Positions 57,146 to 64,000 of a stretch of DNA of 64,000 nt are shown here, one piece after another. The DNA lies in the NCBI RefSeq assembly GCF_003185895.1, contig NZ_QHLY01000013.1, forward strand, positions 120,861 through 184,860, in the 5' to 3' direction. Origin of the DNA: Cryobacterium arcticum. GTDB taxonomy: Bacteria; Actinomycetota; Actinomycetes; Actinomycetales; Microbacteriaceae. Both the position numbers and the translations under genes were made by a program. The first letter of the stretch is position 1. Each line of letters begins with the position of its first letter. The notes below the pieces were generated by a model. The model ran no database searches and was not told the DNA's origin. It saw only the letters and a list, made by a program, of their open reading frames with translations.

Positions 57146-59395
57146 GTGCGGAAATCAGGGCGCGACACCCACCCCGTCCGCCCCTGGTTACTCTGGGCCA
57201 CCTTCGCGTCGGTGGCGGTGTACACGCTGGGGCTGCTGTTGAACAATGGCAGCGTCGACCAGCTGGTTAATGTCTGGCTGGGTGAACTCACCCAATGGCT
57301 GCCAGCCCTGGTTTTCTGGCTCGCCGTGGTGCGCACAGGCTTCGCCCGCCGGGACGTACTGTTCATAGCTGTCGCAGTGACCTTCAACGCCATCGCGGAC
57401 ACCTACTACGTCGTGGCGATGGATCGGGCCGGCGAGCTGCCATTCCCGTCCCCGGCCGACGTGGGCTACCTGATGTTCTACCCCCTGATGCTGATGGCGC
57501 TCGTCGCGCTCGTGCGCAGACAGGTACGCGGGCTGGCCTGGTCCGTAGTGCTCGACAGTGCCGTTGGCGCTCTGGGCGCTGCTGCGATTCTCACGTCGGT
57601 CCTCGGCCCCGTACTCAGCGTCGCCGGGGACGAGACCGAGGTGCTCGCCACCGCCGTCGCCGTGGCGTATCCGGTCTTCGACCTCCTCCTCGCCGCGGCG
57701 ATCGCCGGGATCGCGTCCGCACCAGGCCTCGATATCGGGCCGCGCTGGACATTCCTGGCCAGCGGCCTGGCCGTCTTTGCCGCAGCAGACGTGGTGTTCG
57801 CCCTGATGCAGACCTCAGGAACCTATTTCGCCGGTCTGCCTCTGGACGCCAGTTGGGCCCTCGGGCTCGCCCTGATGGCGGTCTGGGCCGACGCCATCTC
57901 CCGGCCCGGGCGGCCAACGCCACTGGCGACGCGTCGGTCCCCGGCGCTCCTCGTGCCGGCCGCAGCCGTGGCGGCGGGACTGGGCGTGCTGCTGGTCGGC
58001 ACGCAGGTGGCGCAGCCTGTCGGTGCCGTCATCCTGGCAGCCCTCACCGTTGCCGTCGCCGCCATCCCACTGGTCTTCCGTCAAAGGATGCTGGGCCGGC
58101 AGGCCAGGACCGATCACCTCACGGGTCTGCCGAACCGCCGCGCTCTCTACGCTGACGCCCAAGACAGACTGGTGCTCAACGGGATTCCCGCCCGGCAGCG
58201 GCATTCGGCACTCTTGCTCCTGGACCTCGATCGATTCAAGGAGGTCAACGACAGCCTCGGCCACGATGTCGGTGACCAACTGCTCGTTCAGGTCAGCACG
58301 CGGATCATGGGGGCGTTACCGCCCGACGCCGTGCTGGCCAGACTGGGCGGTGACGAGTTCGCCATTCTGCTCGATCGGGCCGGTGAGCCAGAGGCGACGA
58401 CGTTCGCGATCGCGCTCGGCGCCGTTCTGCAACCGGCCTTCGCCCTCAATGGGCTCTCCGTGCAGACCAGTGCCAGTATCGGCATCGCCCTCTTCCCCGA
58501 GCAGGGGCGCGACCTAGGCGATCTGCTGCGGCGGGCGGATATGGCGATGTACCGGGCCAAGTCGACACGAGCCGGACACCACGTCTACACGTTCGAGGAC
58601 GACAGCGACGGTGAAGCGCGCCTGCGCACCCTCCAGGAACTCCGCCTGGCCCTCATCCAGGACCAGCTGGTGGTGCACTATCAGCCCAAAGTGAGTCTGC
58701 TCAGCGGACAGACGACCGGTGTGGAAGCCCTCGTGCGCTGGCAGCACCCGGCTCGCGGGCTGTTGCTGCCCTGCGAGTTCCTCGACCTCGTCGAGGAGTC
58801 GGGACTCATGCCAGTGCTCACCCGCATCGTGCTGACCAAAGCCCTCGACCAAGCCGTCATCTGGCAGGCCGCTGGGCAGCATCTGACTGTCGCCGTGAAC
58901 ATCTCCGCCAGCTCGCTGGTCAACGTCGACCTGCCCGATGAGATCGCCCGCATGGTGACAGAGCGGAAGCTCGCCGCATCCGTGCTGATGCTGGAGATCA
59001 CCGAGGAATTCCTGATGATCGACCGGGACCGCGCCAGGGCCGTGCTCACCAGGCTGCGCGCGGCCGGTGTGCAGATCTCGATCGATGACTTCGGGACCGG
59101 CTACAGCTCCCTCTCGTACCTGCGCGACCTGCCGATCGATGAACTCAAACTGGACCGGTCCTTTGTGACGCCCATGGCTGACGACTCCCGTGCGGCGTCG
59201 CTGGTGGCCTCAACGATCGACCTGGCCCACAGCCTTGGCCTGCGGATGGTGGCGGAGGGCGTCGAGAACGGCTTCTCCTATGACGAGCTGGTGCGATACG
59301 GCTGCGATCACGCGCAGGGGTTCTTCATGTGCGAAGCGGTTCCCGCGGACGATTTGGACCGCTGGCTCGCCCAGCGCGGAGTCATCGCGCCCTAG
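57146..59395 (+). CDS. Membrane GGDEF-EAL protein (c-di-GMP turnover)
   Basis: The 749-aa protein has an N-terminal region of about eight to nine helices (residues 13-310), a diguanylate cyclase domain with intact GGDEF at 401-405 (LARLGGDEFAIL) and an EAL phosphodiesterase domain with E527-A528-L529 and DDFGTGYSSLSYLRDLP. Both catalytic signatures look active, so the protein may make and degrade c-di-GMP according to a membrane signal. The start is GTG 57146 with a GAAGG upstream. The frame open to 57071 runs into the terminator. TAGGCT at 57118-57123 may be its -10. Confidence 0.93.
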   Translation: MRKSGRDTHPVRPWLLWATFASVAVYTLGLLLNNGSVDQLVNVWLGELTQWLPALVFWLAVVRTGFARRDVLFIAVAVTFNAIADTYYVVAMDRAGELPFPSPADVGYLMFYPLMLMALVALVRRQVRGLAWSVVLDSAVGALGAAAILTSVLGPVLSVAGDETEVLATAVAVAYPVFDLLLAAAIAGIASAPGLDIGPRWTFLASGLAVFAAADVVFALMQTSGTYFAGLPLDASWALGLALMAVWADAISRPGRPTPLATRRSPALLVPAAAVAAGLGVLLVGTQVAQPVGAVILAALTVAVAAIPLVFRQRMLGRQARTDHLTGLPNRRALYADAQDRLVLNGIPARQRHSALLLLDLDRFKEVNDSLGHDVGDQLLVQVSTRIMGALPPDAVLARLGGDEFAILLDRAGEPEATTFAIALGAVLQPAFALNGLSVQTSASIGIALFPEQGRDLGDLLRRADMAMYRAKSTRAGHHVYTFEDDSDGEARLRTLQELRLALIQDQLVVHYQPKVSLLSGQTTGVEALVRWQHPARGLLLPCEFLDLVEESGLMPVLTRIVLTKALDQAVIWQAAGQHLTVAVNISASSLVNVDLPDEIARMVTERKLAASVLMLEITEEFLMIDRDRARAVLTRLRAAGVQISIDDFGTGYSSLSYLRDLPIDELKLDRSFVTPMADDSRAASLVASTIDLAHSLGLRMVAEGVENGFSYDELVRYGCDHAQGFFMCEAVPADDLDRWLAQRGVIAP

Positions 59396-59554
59396 CGCCA
59401 AGCGCTTCTTCGTCCACGACCGTGACGATTGCCCACGGCGGTGCGTCTTACCGATGAGTGCTACAACAACCGTACGCAGCAACCGCGCTCCACAGACCCA
59501 CCGACCGACCGAACTTCGCGGCCAGGGCAGGCCTCTATCGAACCAGGAGCAGTG

Positions 59555-60436
59555 ATGACACCGTCGACCGACGATCCGCGCACCAAGTACTACAACGAGG
59601 GCTTCGCCAAGCAGGAGCAAGACCAGCCCGGGCTCACCCCGGTGACCGAGCCGCGCCCCGACCACGGCGAAGACAGCTACACCGGCAGCGGCAAGCTCAC
59701 CGGCATGCACGCCCTGATCACCGGCGGGGACTCCGGCATCGGCCGGGCCGTCGCCATCGCCTACGCCCGCGAGGGCGCCGACGTCGCCATCTCCTACCTG
59801 CCCGAGGAGCAGGCAGATGCCGAAGACACCGCCCAGGTGGTGCGCGCCGCCGGCCGCACCGCACTGCTGCTGCCCGGCGACATCCGTGAGGAGCAGCACT
59901 GCATCGACATCGTGGAGACCGCCGTTGCCGAGCTCGGCGGGCTGGACATTGTGGTGCTCAATGCCGCGTACCAGGAAAACAGGGACGGGCTGGAGAACCT
60001 GCCAACGGCAGACTTCGACCGGGTCTTCAAGACCAACCTCTACGCCACGCTGTGGATCGCCCGCACCGCGATCCCGCACCTGGCGCCGGGGTCATCGATC
60101 ATCTCCACCACCTCGATCCAGGCGTCCAGCCCGTCGCCCGGCCTCATCGACTACGCCATGACGAAGGCCGCACTGGTCGCCTTCACTCAGGCCCTCGCCC
60201 AGCAGCTCGGCGCCTCCGGCATCCGGGTCAACGCCGTCGCCCCCGGCCCGATCTGGACGCCGCTGATTCCGGCGACATCCTGGCCCGACAAGCTGCCCTC
60301 CTTCGGTCAGGACACCCCACTGGGTCGGGCCGGCCAGCCGGCCGAGCTGGCCGCGGCCTACGTGTACCTCGCCTCGTCGGATGCCTCTTACACCTCGGGC
60401 GCCGTTCTCCCGGTGACCGGCGGCAAGGGCTTCTAG
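59555..60436 (+). CDS. SDR oxidoreductase, general-stress (YdaD/YhdF-like) type
   Basis: The 293-aa protein has an N-terminal extension of about 45 residues (TKYYNEGFAKQEQDQPG) typical of the general stress protein 39 group. The SDR core follows: TGGDSGIGRAVAIAYAREGADV, NAAYQ and catalytic SIQASSPSPGLIDYAMTKAAL with YxxxK. Substrate unknown; such proteins are often annotated as glucose dehydrogenase-like. AGGAG (59545-59549) is 5 nt before ATG 59555. The next gene starts 4 nt after its stop. Confidence 0.9.
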   Translation: MTPSTDDPRTKYYNEGFAKQEQDQPGLTPVTEPRPDHGEDSYTGSGKLTGMHALITGGDSGIGRAVAIAYAREGADVAISYLPEEQADAEDTAQVVRAAGRTALLLPGDIREEQHCIDIVETAVAELGGLDIVVLNAAYQENRDGLENLPTADFDRVFKTNLYATLWIARTAIPHLAPGSSIISTTSIQASSPSPGLIDYAMTKAALVAFTQALAQQLGASGIRVNAVAPGPIWTPLIPATSWPDKLPSFGQDTPLGRAGQPAELAAAYVYLASSDASYTSGAVLPVTGGKGF

Positions 60437-60440
60437 TCCG

Positions 60441-61154
60441 ATGGCCGCCACGGCGCTGCTGCTCGTGCGCCATGGCGAGAGCCTCGCGAATGTGGCCGCG
60501 GCCGAGGCGGAACGCACCGGAGCCGAACGTGTGGAGGTACCGATGCGCGACGCGGACGTGCCGCTCACCGCGGTCGGCGCGGCGCAGGCCGCGGCCGTGG
60601 GCGGGTGGCTGTTGGCGCTGCCCGCAGCGGACTACCCGCGCTCGGTTTGGGTATCGCCGTATCTGAGGGCGCGGCAGACCGCGGAGATCGCCTTGGCCAT
60701 GCGCCCAGACGGCCACCCACCGCGCCTGGACGAACGCCTACGCGACAACGAGACCGGAGTGCTCGACCGGCTCACCGCACGCGGGATCGAAGCGCGCGAG
60801 CCGGCCGAGGCCGAGCGAATCCGACACCAGGGTCGCTATTATCACCGACCGCCAGGAGGCGAATCCTGGGCCGACGTCGCGCTGCGGATTCGGTCGTTCC
60901 TCGGCGGGCTGGATTCCGAGGAGTGCGCGTCGACCGCGCTTGTCTTCGCCCACGACACCGTTGTGATGTTGTTTCGCGTCGTGTGCGAGGGCCTGACCGA
61001 ACTGGAGGCCCTCGAGCTGGCGCGCACGCCGGTGCAAAACGGTTCGATCACCAGGATTGTCCGCACCAATAAGAGTGCCCCGTGGCGGGTGCAGTACTAC
61101 AACTCGATCACCCATCTGACCCGGCCGACCGGGAAGCTCGGCCGGCCGGAGTGA
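60441..61154 (+). CDS. Histidine phosphatase family protein
   Basis: The 237-aa phosphoglycerate-mutase-like protein has the catalytic R10-H11-G12-E13 (LLVRHGESLANV), SPYLRARQTAEIAL and the second histidine in LVFAHDTVVMLF. GRYYHRPPGGESWADVALRI is a typical middle segment. Substrate unknown; it could dephosphorylate a sugar or nucleotide. The gene begins 4 nt after the SDR stop, so the two are co-transcribed. Confidence 0.9.
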   Translation: MAATALLLVRHGESLANVAAAEAERTGAERVEVPMRDADVPLTAVGAAQAAAVGGWLLALPAADYPRSVWVSPYLRARQTAEIALAMRPDGHPPRLDERLRDNETGVLDRLTARGIEAREPAEAERIRHQGRYYHRPPGGESWADVALRIRSFLGGLDSEECASTALVFAHDTVVMLFRVVCEGLTELEALELARTPVQNGSITRIVRTNKSAPWRVQYYNSITHLTRPTGKLGRPE

Positions 61155-61157
61155 CAC

Positions 61158-61571
61158 TCAGACGACGTCGGACCGGGCCTGAGTGTTGCCCAGTGCCTTG
61201 TCCTTGAGTACCGCGTATTCACCCTGCGTGATCGCGCCGGAGTCCAGCAGCTGCTTGGCCTGCGCGATGTCCTGAGCCGGATTGCTGCCAGCCACCGACC
61301 GGATGTATTGGTCGGTGCTGGACTGCGCTTCCCTGCCGGCCATCGCCTGCCGTTCTGCCATGCCCTTGCCGCGCGCAATCACGTAGACCAGCACGGTCAG
61401 GATCGGCACGAAGACCATGAAGAGCAGCCACGCCGCCTTCGCCCAGCCATTGAGGGTGCGATCGCGGAACACATCCACGATCACGGCGAACAGCGCGAAC
61501 AGATAGGACACGAACACGAATGTCCAGAAGAAGAATCCGATGAAGTCCCAGAAACTTGACCAAAAGCTCAT
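61158..61571 (-). CDS. PLDc_N/SHOCT membrane protein
   Basis: The 137-aa protein has two helices (residues 12-33 and 43-64) with the RTLNGWAKAAWLLFMVFVP pattern of PLDc_N domains. A linker leads to a C-terminal SHOCT motif (DIAQAKQLLDSGAITQGEYAVLK). SHOCT modules are common in actinobacterial small membrane proteins and are thought to mediate oligomerisation; the function is unknown. ATG 61571 is chosen. Convergent with the histidine phosphatase gene, 3 bp apart. Confidence 0.87.
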   Translation of the reverse strand: MSFWSSFWDFIGFFFWTFVFVSYLFALFAVIVDVFRDRTLNGWAKAAWLLFMVFVPILTVLVYVIARGKGMAERQAMAGREAQSSTDQYIRSVAGSNPAQDIAQAKQLLDSGAITQGEYAVLKDKALGNTQARSDVV

Positions 61572-61949
61572 GAGCCGTGCCTCTCTGTCTGGCCCTGGTC
61601 CTGCCGCCGCAGTGAGCGGCCGTCACAGTCCAGGGCTGATATTCACGGTAATCACCCAGGTGCGGACGGGATCACCCGAATGGGGTGAGAAAACGGGCCA
61701 GAAAAGTGCGGGAGTCGCTGCGGCGCCGGAGTTCGCCGCCGCCGGAATTCTGATGGCGGTGCCTCCCGATCGTCCCTCGGGGTTGCCCGTTTCCGGCTTA
61801 AGCGCCCCAGTACGCGGGGGCATCTGGCCCGTAACGGGGCAACTCGCTTCCTGGCATTTATCTGGCGGCTAGGCTGGGCGCACCTGGTATCGATCGAGGG
61901 AAACCTCGGGCGGGTTCGATGCCGGAATCCGGCCGTGGGGGAGTGGGAC
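61572..61949. other. Intergenic region upstream of the TPR-GGDEF gene
   Basis: No supported gene. It holds TAGGCT at 61870-61875 (possible -10), then a leader with a CGAGG-GAAA-CCTCG tetraloop hairpin (61895-61908) and GCCGG-AAT-CCGGC (61921-61933) just before the SD. An open frame at 61540-61872 has no homology that I recognise and is probably chance. Confidence 0.5.
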
Positions 61950-63506
61950 GTGATCGCTGTAGTCGAACATGACACTGACGACGCCCGGCTGGCTTGGGTG
62001 GAACGCCAGTACTGGATCGACAAGGACGTGGCGCTCGCCGCCGCCGAGGACTGGTTGGCCGAGCTCGGCCCCGGCGACCATGGCGCCCTGGGTCGACGGC
62101 TCAAGGTGCAGGTGGCATCGATCACCACGCGGCGGGGCGACCCGAGCGCTGGGGCGACGGGTGTGCAGAGCATCCTGCGGTGGGCCGAACGGCATGGCGA
62201 ACTGACCCTGCAGTCCCGCTGCCACGACGTGCTCGGTTCGATCTTCGAAATGGTCGGCGACCGGGCGCTCTCGCTCGAGCATGCCGTCGCCACGAACGAC
62301 CTGATCGGCGAGGCTGAGAGCCCGCTGATGCGGGCCGCCGCCCGGCTCACCCTGGCCGACGCCCTGGGATCGTCCGGGTCGTTCGATGAGGCCAGGCGGC
62401 GCTACGACGAGGCCCTCCGCCTCGTCATCGACGACCCCGAGACCAGCATTCGGTATCAGATCCTCAACAACCTCGCCTACACCGAATACCAGGCCGAGAA
62501 CCACGACGAAGCCCTGGCCGCCGTCGAGAGCCTGATTTCGCTGTCTACGCTCCACGACCGCCCGATCGGCATGTACGCCCGCGAGACTATTGCGCGGGTG
62601 TACCTCACGGCGGGCCGGCTCGATGAAGCCGCGGACACCCTCACCGCGGCCCTGGCTGCCAAGCCGGTCGACTATCACCCCGACAGCATTGCCGCGGCCC
62701 TGGTGACGCTGGCCGAGACTTATCGCAGGCAGGGCCGCCTCGACGACGCCCAGGCCGTGATCGACCAGTGCCGGGAACTCACCGCCGAATACAGCCTGGT
62801 GCGCTGGGCGACAGAGGTCAGCCGGGAACAGGCCGAGATCCACGCCGAGACTCAGGATTACCGGGCGGCCTTCGAGGCCTACCGGCGCTATCACGAGCAG
62901 TCCATCGCGCTGGGCGCCAGCGAGAACGAGGCGCGGGGGCGGGTGCTCGAGGCGATGTTCCAGACCGCCGAATCGCGCCGCGAGAGCGAGCGCTACCGGG
63001 AGATGGCGGAGCGTGATCCCCTCACCGAGCTGCACAACCGCCGCCACGTCGACGAGCGTCTGGCTGCCTTGCTGCAGTCGCTACGTGAGGGTGGGCCATC
63101 GGTGGCCGTCGCGATGCTCGACGTCGATCATTTCAAGCGCATCAACGACACTCTCTCCCACGAGGTGGGGGATGTCGTGCTCCGTACGCTCGGCGGCATT
63201 CTGCGGCAGGCCGTTGCCGGTGTTCCCGGAGCGGTCGCCGCGCGCCTCGGCGGCGAGGAATTCCTGCTGATCCTGCCCGGGCTCGGCGCGGTCGAGGTGC
63301 GAATGCTGTGCGAACGGGTGCGGCTGGAGGTGTCCGGCCACGACTGGTCGCCCATTGCCGCCGGACTGGGGGTCACGGTGAGCCTGGGTGTAGCGATCGC
63401 GCCGGAGGATGCGACGACCAGTTCCTCGCTGCTGCGTGCCGCCGACGTGCGCATGTACGTGGCTAAACGCGACGGACGCAACCGGGTCGTGCACGCCGGC
63501 GACTGA
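61950..63506 (+). CDS. TPR-GGDEF diguanylate cyclase, soluble
   Basis: The 518-aa protein lacks membrane segments. Residues about 60-340 are helical TPR-like repeats (ARLTLADALGSSGSFDEARRRYDEAL and similar ~40-residue units). A GGDEF domain follows with the active-site variant GGEEF at 434-438. GGEEF is catalytically competent in known cyclases. It would make c-di-GMP under control of a partner bound by the TPRs. GTG 61950 with GGGGAG about 7 nt upstream is preferred to GTG 61935. Confidence 0.9.
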   Translation: MIAVVEHDTDDARLAWVERQYWIDKDVALAAAEDWLAELGPGDHGALGRRLKVQVASITTRRGDPSAGATGVQSILRWAERHGELTLQSRCHDVLGSIFEMVGDRALSLEHAVATNDLIGEAESPLMRAAARLTLADALGSSGSFDEARRRYDEALRLVIDDPETSIRYQILNNLAYTEYQAENHDEALAAVESLISLSTLHDRPIGMYARETIARVYLTAGRLDEAADTLTAALAAKPVDYHPDSIAAALVTLAETYRRQGRLDDAQAVIDQCRELTAEYSLVRWATEVSREQAEIHAETQDYRAAFEAYRRYHEQSIALGASENEARGRVLEAMFQTAESRRESERYREMAERDPLTELHNRRHVDERLAALLQSLREGGPSVAVAMLDVDHFKRINDTLSHEVGDVVLRTLGGILRQAVAGVPGAVAARLGGEEFLLILPGLGAVEVRMLCERVRLEVSGHDWSPIAAGLGVTVSLGVAIAPEDATTSSSLLRAADVRMYVAKRDGRNRVVHAGD

Positions 63507-63528
63507 ACACCGGCGTCCACGACTCCTG

Positions 63529-64000
63529 CTACAGGCCTTGCGCCAGGCGGTAGTACGCCTGGTTCCAGCGCACCTCGCGGGAGAAGTCCCGCAGGGTGGT
63601 GGTCTCATCGATCACGAGAAGCTCAGTGCCCGCGATTTCGGCGAAATCTTGGAACACCTCGATGCCGACGGCGGTCGACATCACGGTGTGGTGCGCGGCG
63701 CCGGCGGTGAGCCAGGCGGCAGCGGAGGTGGCGAAGTCCGGCGCGGGCTTCCAGACGGCCCGGCCGACGGGCAGCTTGGGCAGGGCTTCGGTGGGTTCGA
63801 CGACCTCGACGACGTTCGCGGTGAGGCGGAACCGGTCGCGCATGTCGCTCATCGCGACGACCACGGCGGGGCCGGGGGCGGCGTTGAAGACCAGGCGCAC
63901 CGGGTCGTCCTTGCCGCCGATGCCCAGCGGGTGGATTTCCAGGGTGGGCTTCTCGGTGGCCAGTGACGGGCTGACCTCGAGCATGTGCGCGCCGAGGATC
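63529..64000 (-). CDS. araA: L-arabinose isomerase, C-terminal part
   Basis: The frame runs off the right edge; about 157 C-terminal residues are visible. [33 protein letters not shown] and [15 protein letters not shown] with the metal-binding histidine are typical of AraA, which converts L-arabinose to L-ribulose. The 5' part and any arabinose operon lie outside the window. The convergent neighbour is the diguanylate cyclase gene. Confidence 0.95.
   Translation of the reverse strand, partial: ILGAHMLEVSPSLATEKPTLEIHPLGIGGKDDPVRLVFNAAPGPAVVVAMSDMRDRFRLTANVVEVVEPTEALPKLPVGRAVWKPAPDFATSAAAWLTAGAAHHTVMSTAVGIEVFQDFAEIAGTELLVIDETTTLRDFSREVRWNQAYYRLAQGL

Noticed and set aside
61540..61872. 110-aa plus-strand ORF upstream of the TPR-GGDEF gene
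   Set aside because: Starts inside the SHOCT gene on the other strand, has no SD and reads as low-complexity non-coding sequence.
61876..61949. c-di-GMP riboswitch in the leader of the TPR-GGDEF gene
   Set aside because: Two small hairpins are present but the conserved GEMM core sequences are missing.

Overview
The window is high-GC, with GTG/TTG starts, many GAC/GCC codons and the gene order panC-lysS-clpC. Its proteins (LAxTG-type wall sorting, DUF222-HNH, ChaB-Rho_N) point to an actinobacterium of the family Microbacteriaceae, probably close to Cryobacterium. That placement is inference from family knowledge. Nothing looks plasmid- or phage-borne; no CRISPR array, IS element or prophage was found.

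Left part (1-17.9 kb) is mostly housekeeping. It holds the end of panC, lysS, two tiny membrane proteins, a cardiolipin synthase, a pirin, a large membrane protein, a DUF2975/Xre regulatory pair and clpC. These are followed by an N-acetylglutamate-synthase-like acetyltransferase, a wall-anchored 5'-nucleotidase, radA, an SGNH hydrolase, tRNA-Ser(CGA) and an AHSA1-like protein.

17.9-28.7 kb is sugar catabolism. A beta-glucoside operon (antiterminator, EIIBCA permease, GH1 6-phospho-beta-glucosidase) has a near-perfect LicT/BglG antiterminator RNA site in its leader. An SDR-VOC pair is followed by the fructuronate branch (uxuB-like, uxuA, GntR). 27.4-33.1 kb carries a type II sulfide:quinone oxidoreductase, a stand-alone sigma region 4-like protein, a zinc alcohol dehydrogenase and two tandem NtaA/SnaA-type flavin monooxygenases.

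33.1-43.9 kb has AzlCD, a FetB-like permease, an Lrp-LysE divergent pair and a complete N-acetylglucosamine utilisation locus. In that locus the EIIC gene sits on one strand with the GntR regulator and nagB, while separate EIIB and EIIA genes plus nagA lie on the other strand. PdxH-like, ChaB-like and DUF222-HNH genes follow. 44.0-47.3 kb has an AraC-GyrI regulator, a lipoprotein, sodA and soxR diverging around a perfect SoxR operator, and a zinc-free L36.

47.4-57.1 kb is an IclR-controlled hexuronate operon: a mutarotase-tagaturonate reductase fusion, uxaC, a GPH transporter, uxaA, kdgK and eda. Together with uxuB/uxuA, 20 kb upstream, the window encodes the whole Ashwell pathway from glucuronate and galacturonate to pyruvate and glyceraldehyde-3-phosphate. 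The right end has two c-di-GMP proteins, an SDR, a histidine phosphatase, a SHOCT protein and the 3' end of araA.

A recurring feature is a -10 hexamer (often TAGGCT) ending only 6-9 nt before a start codon that lacks a ribosome binding site, which suggests leaderless transcripts. A 61-bp palindromic element occurs twice.
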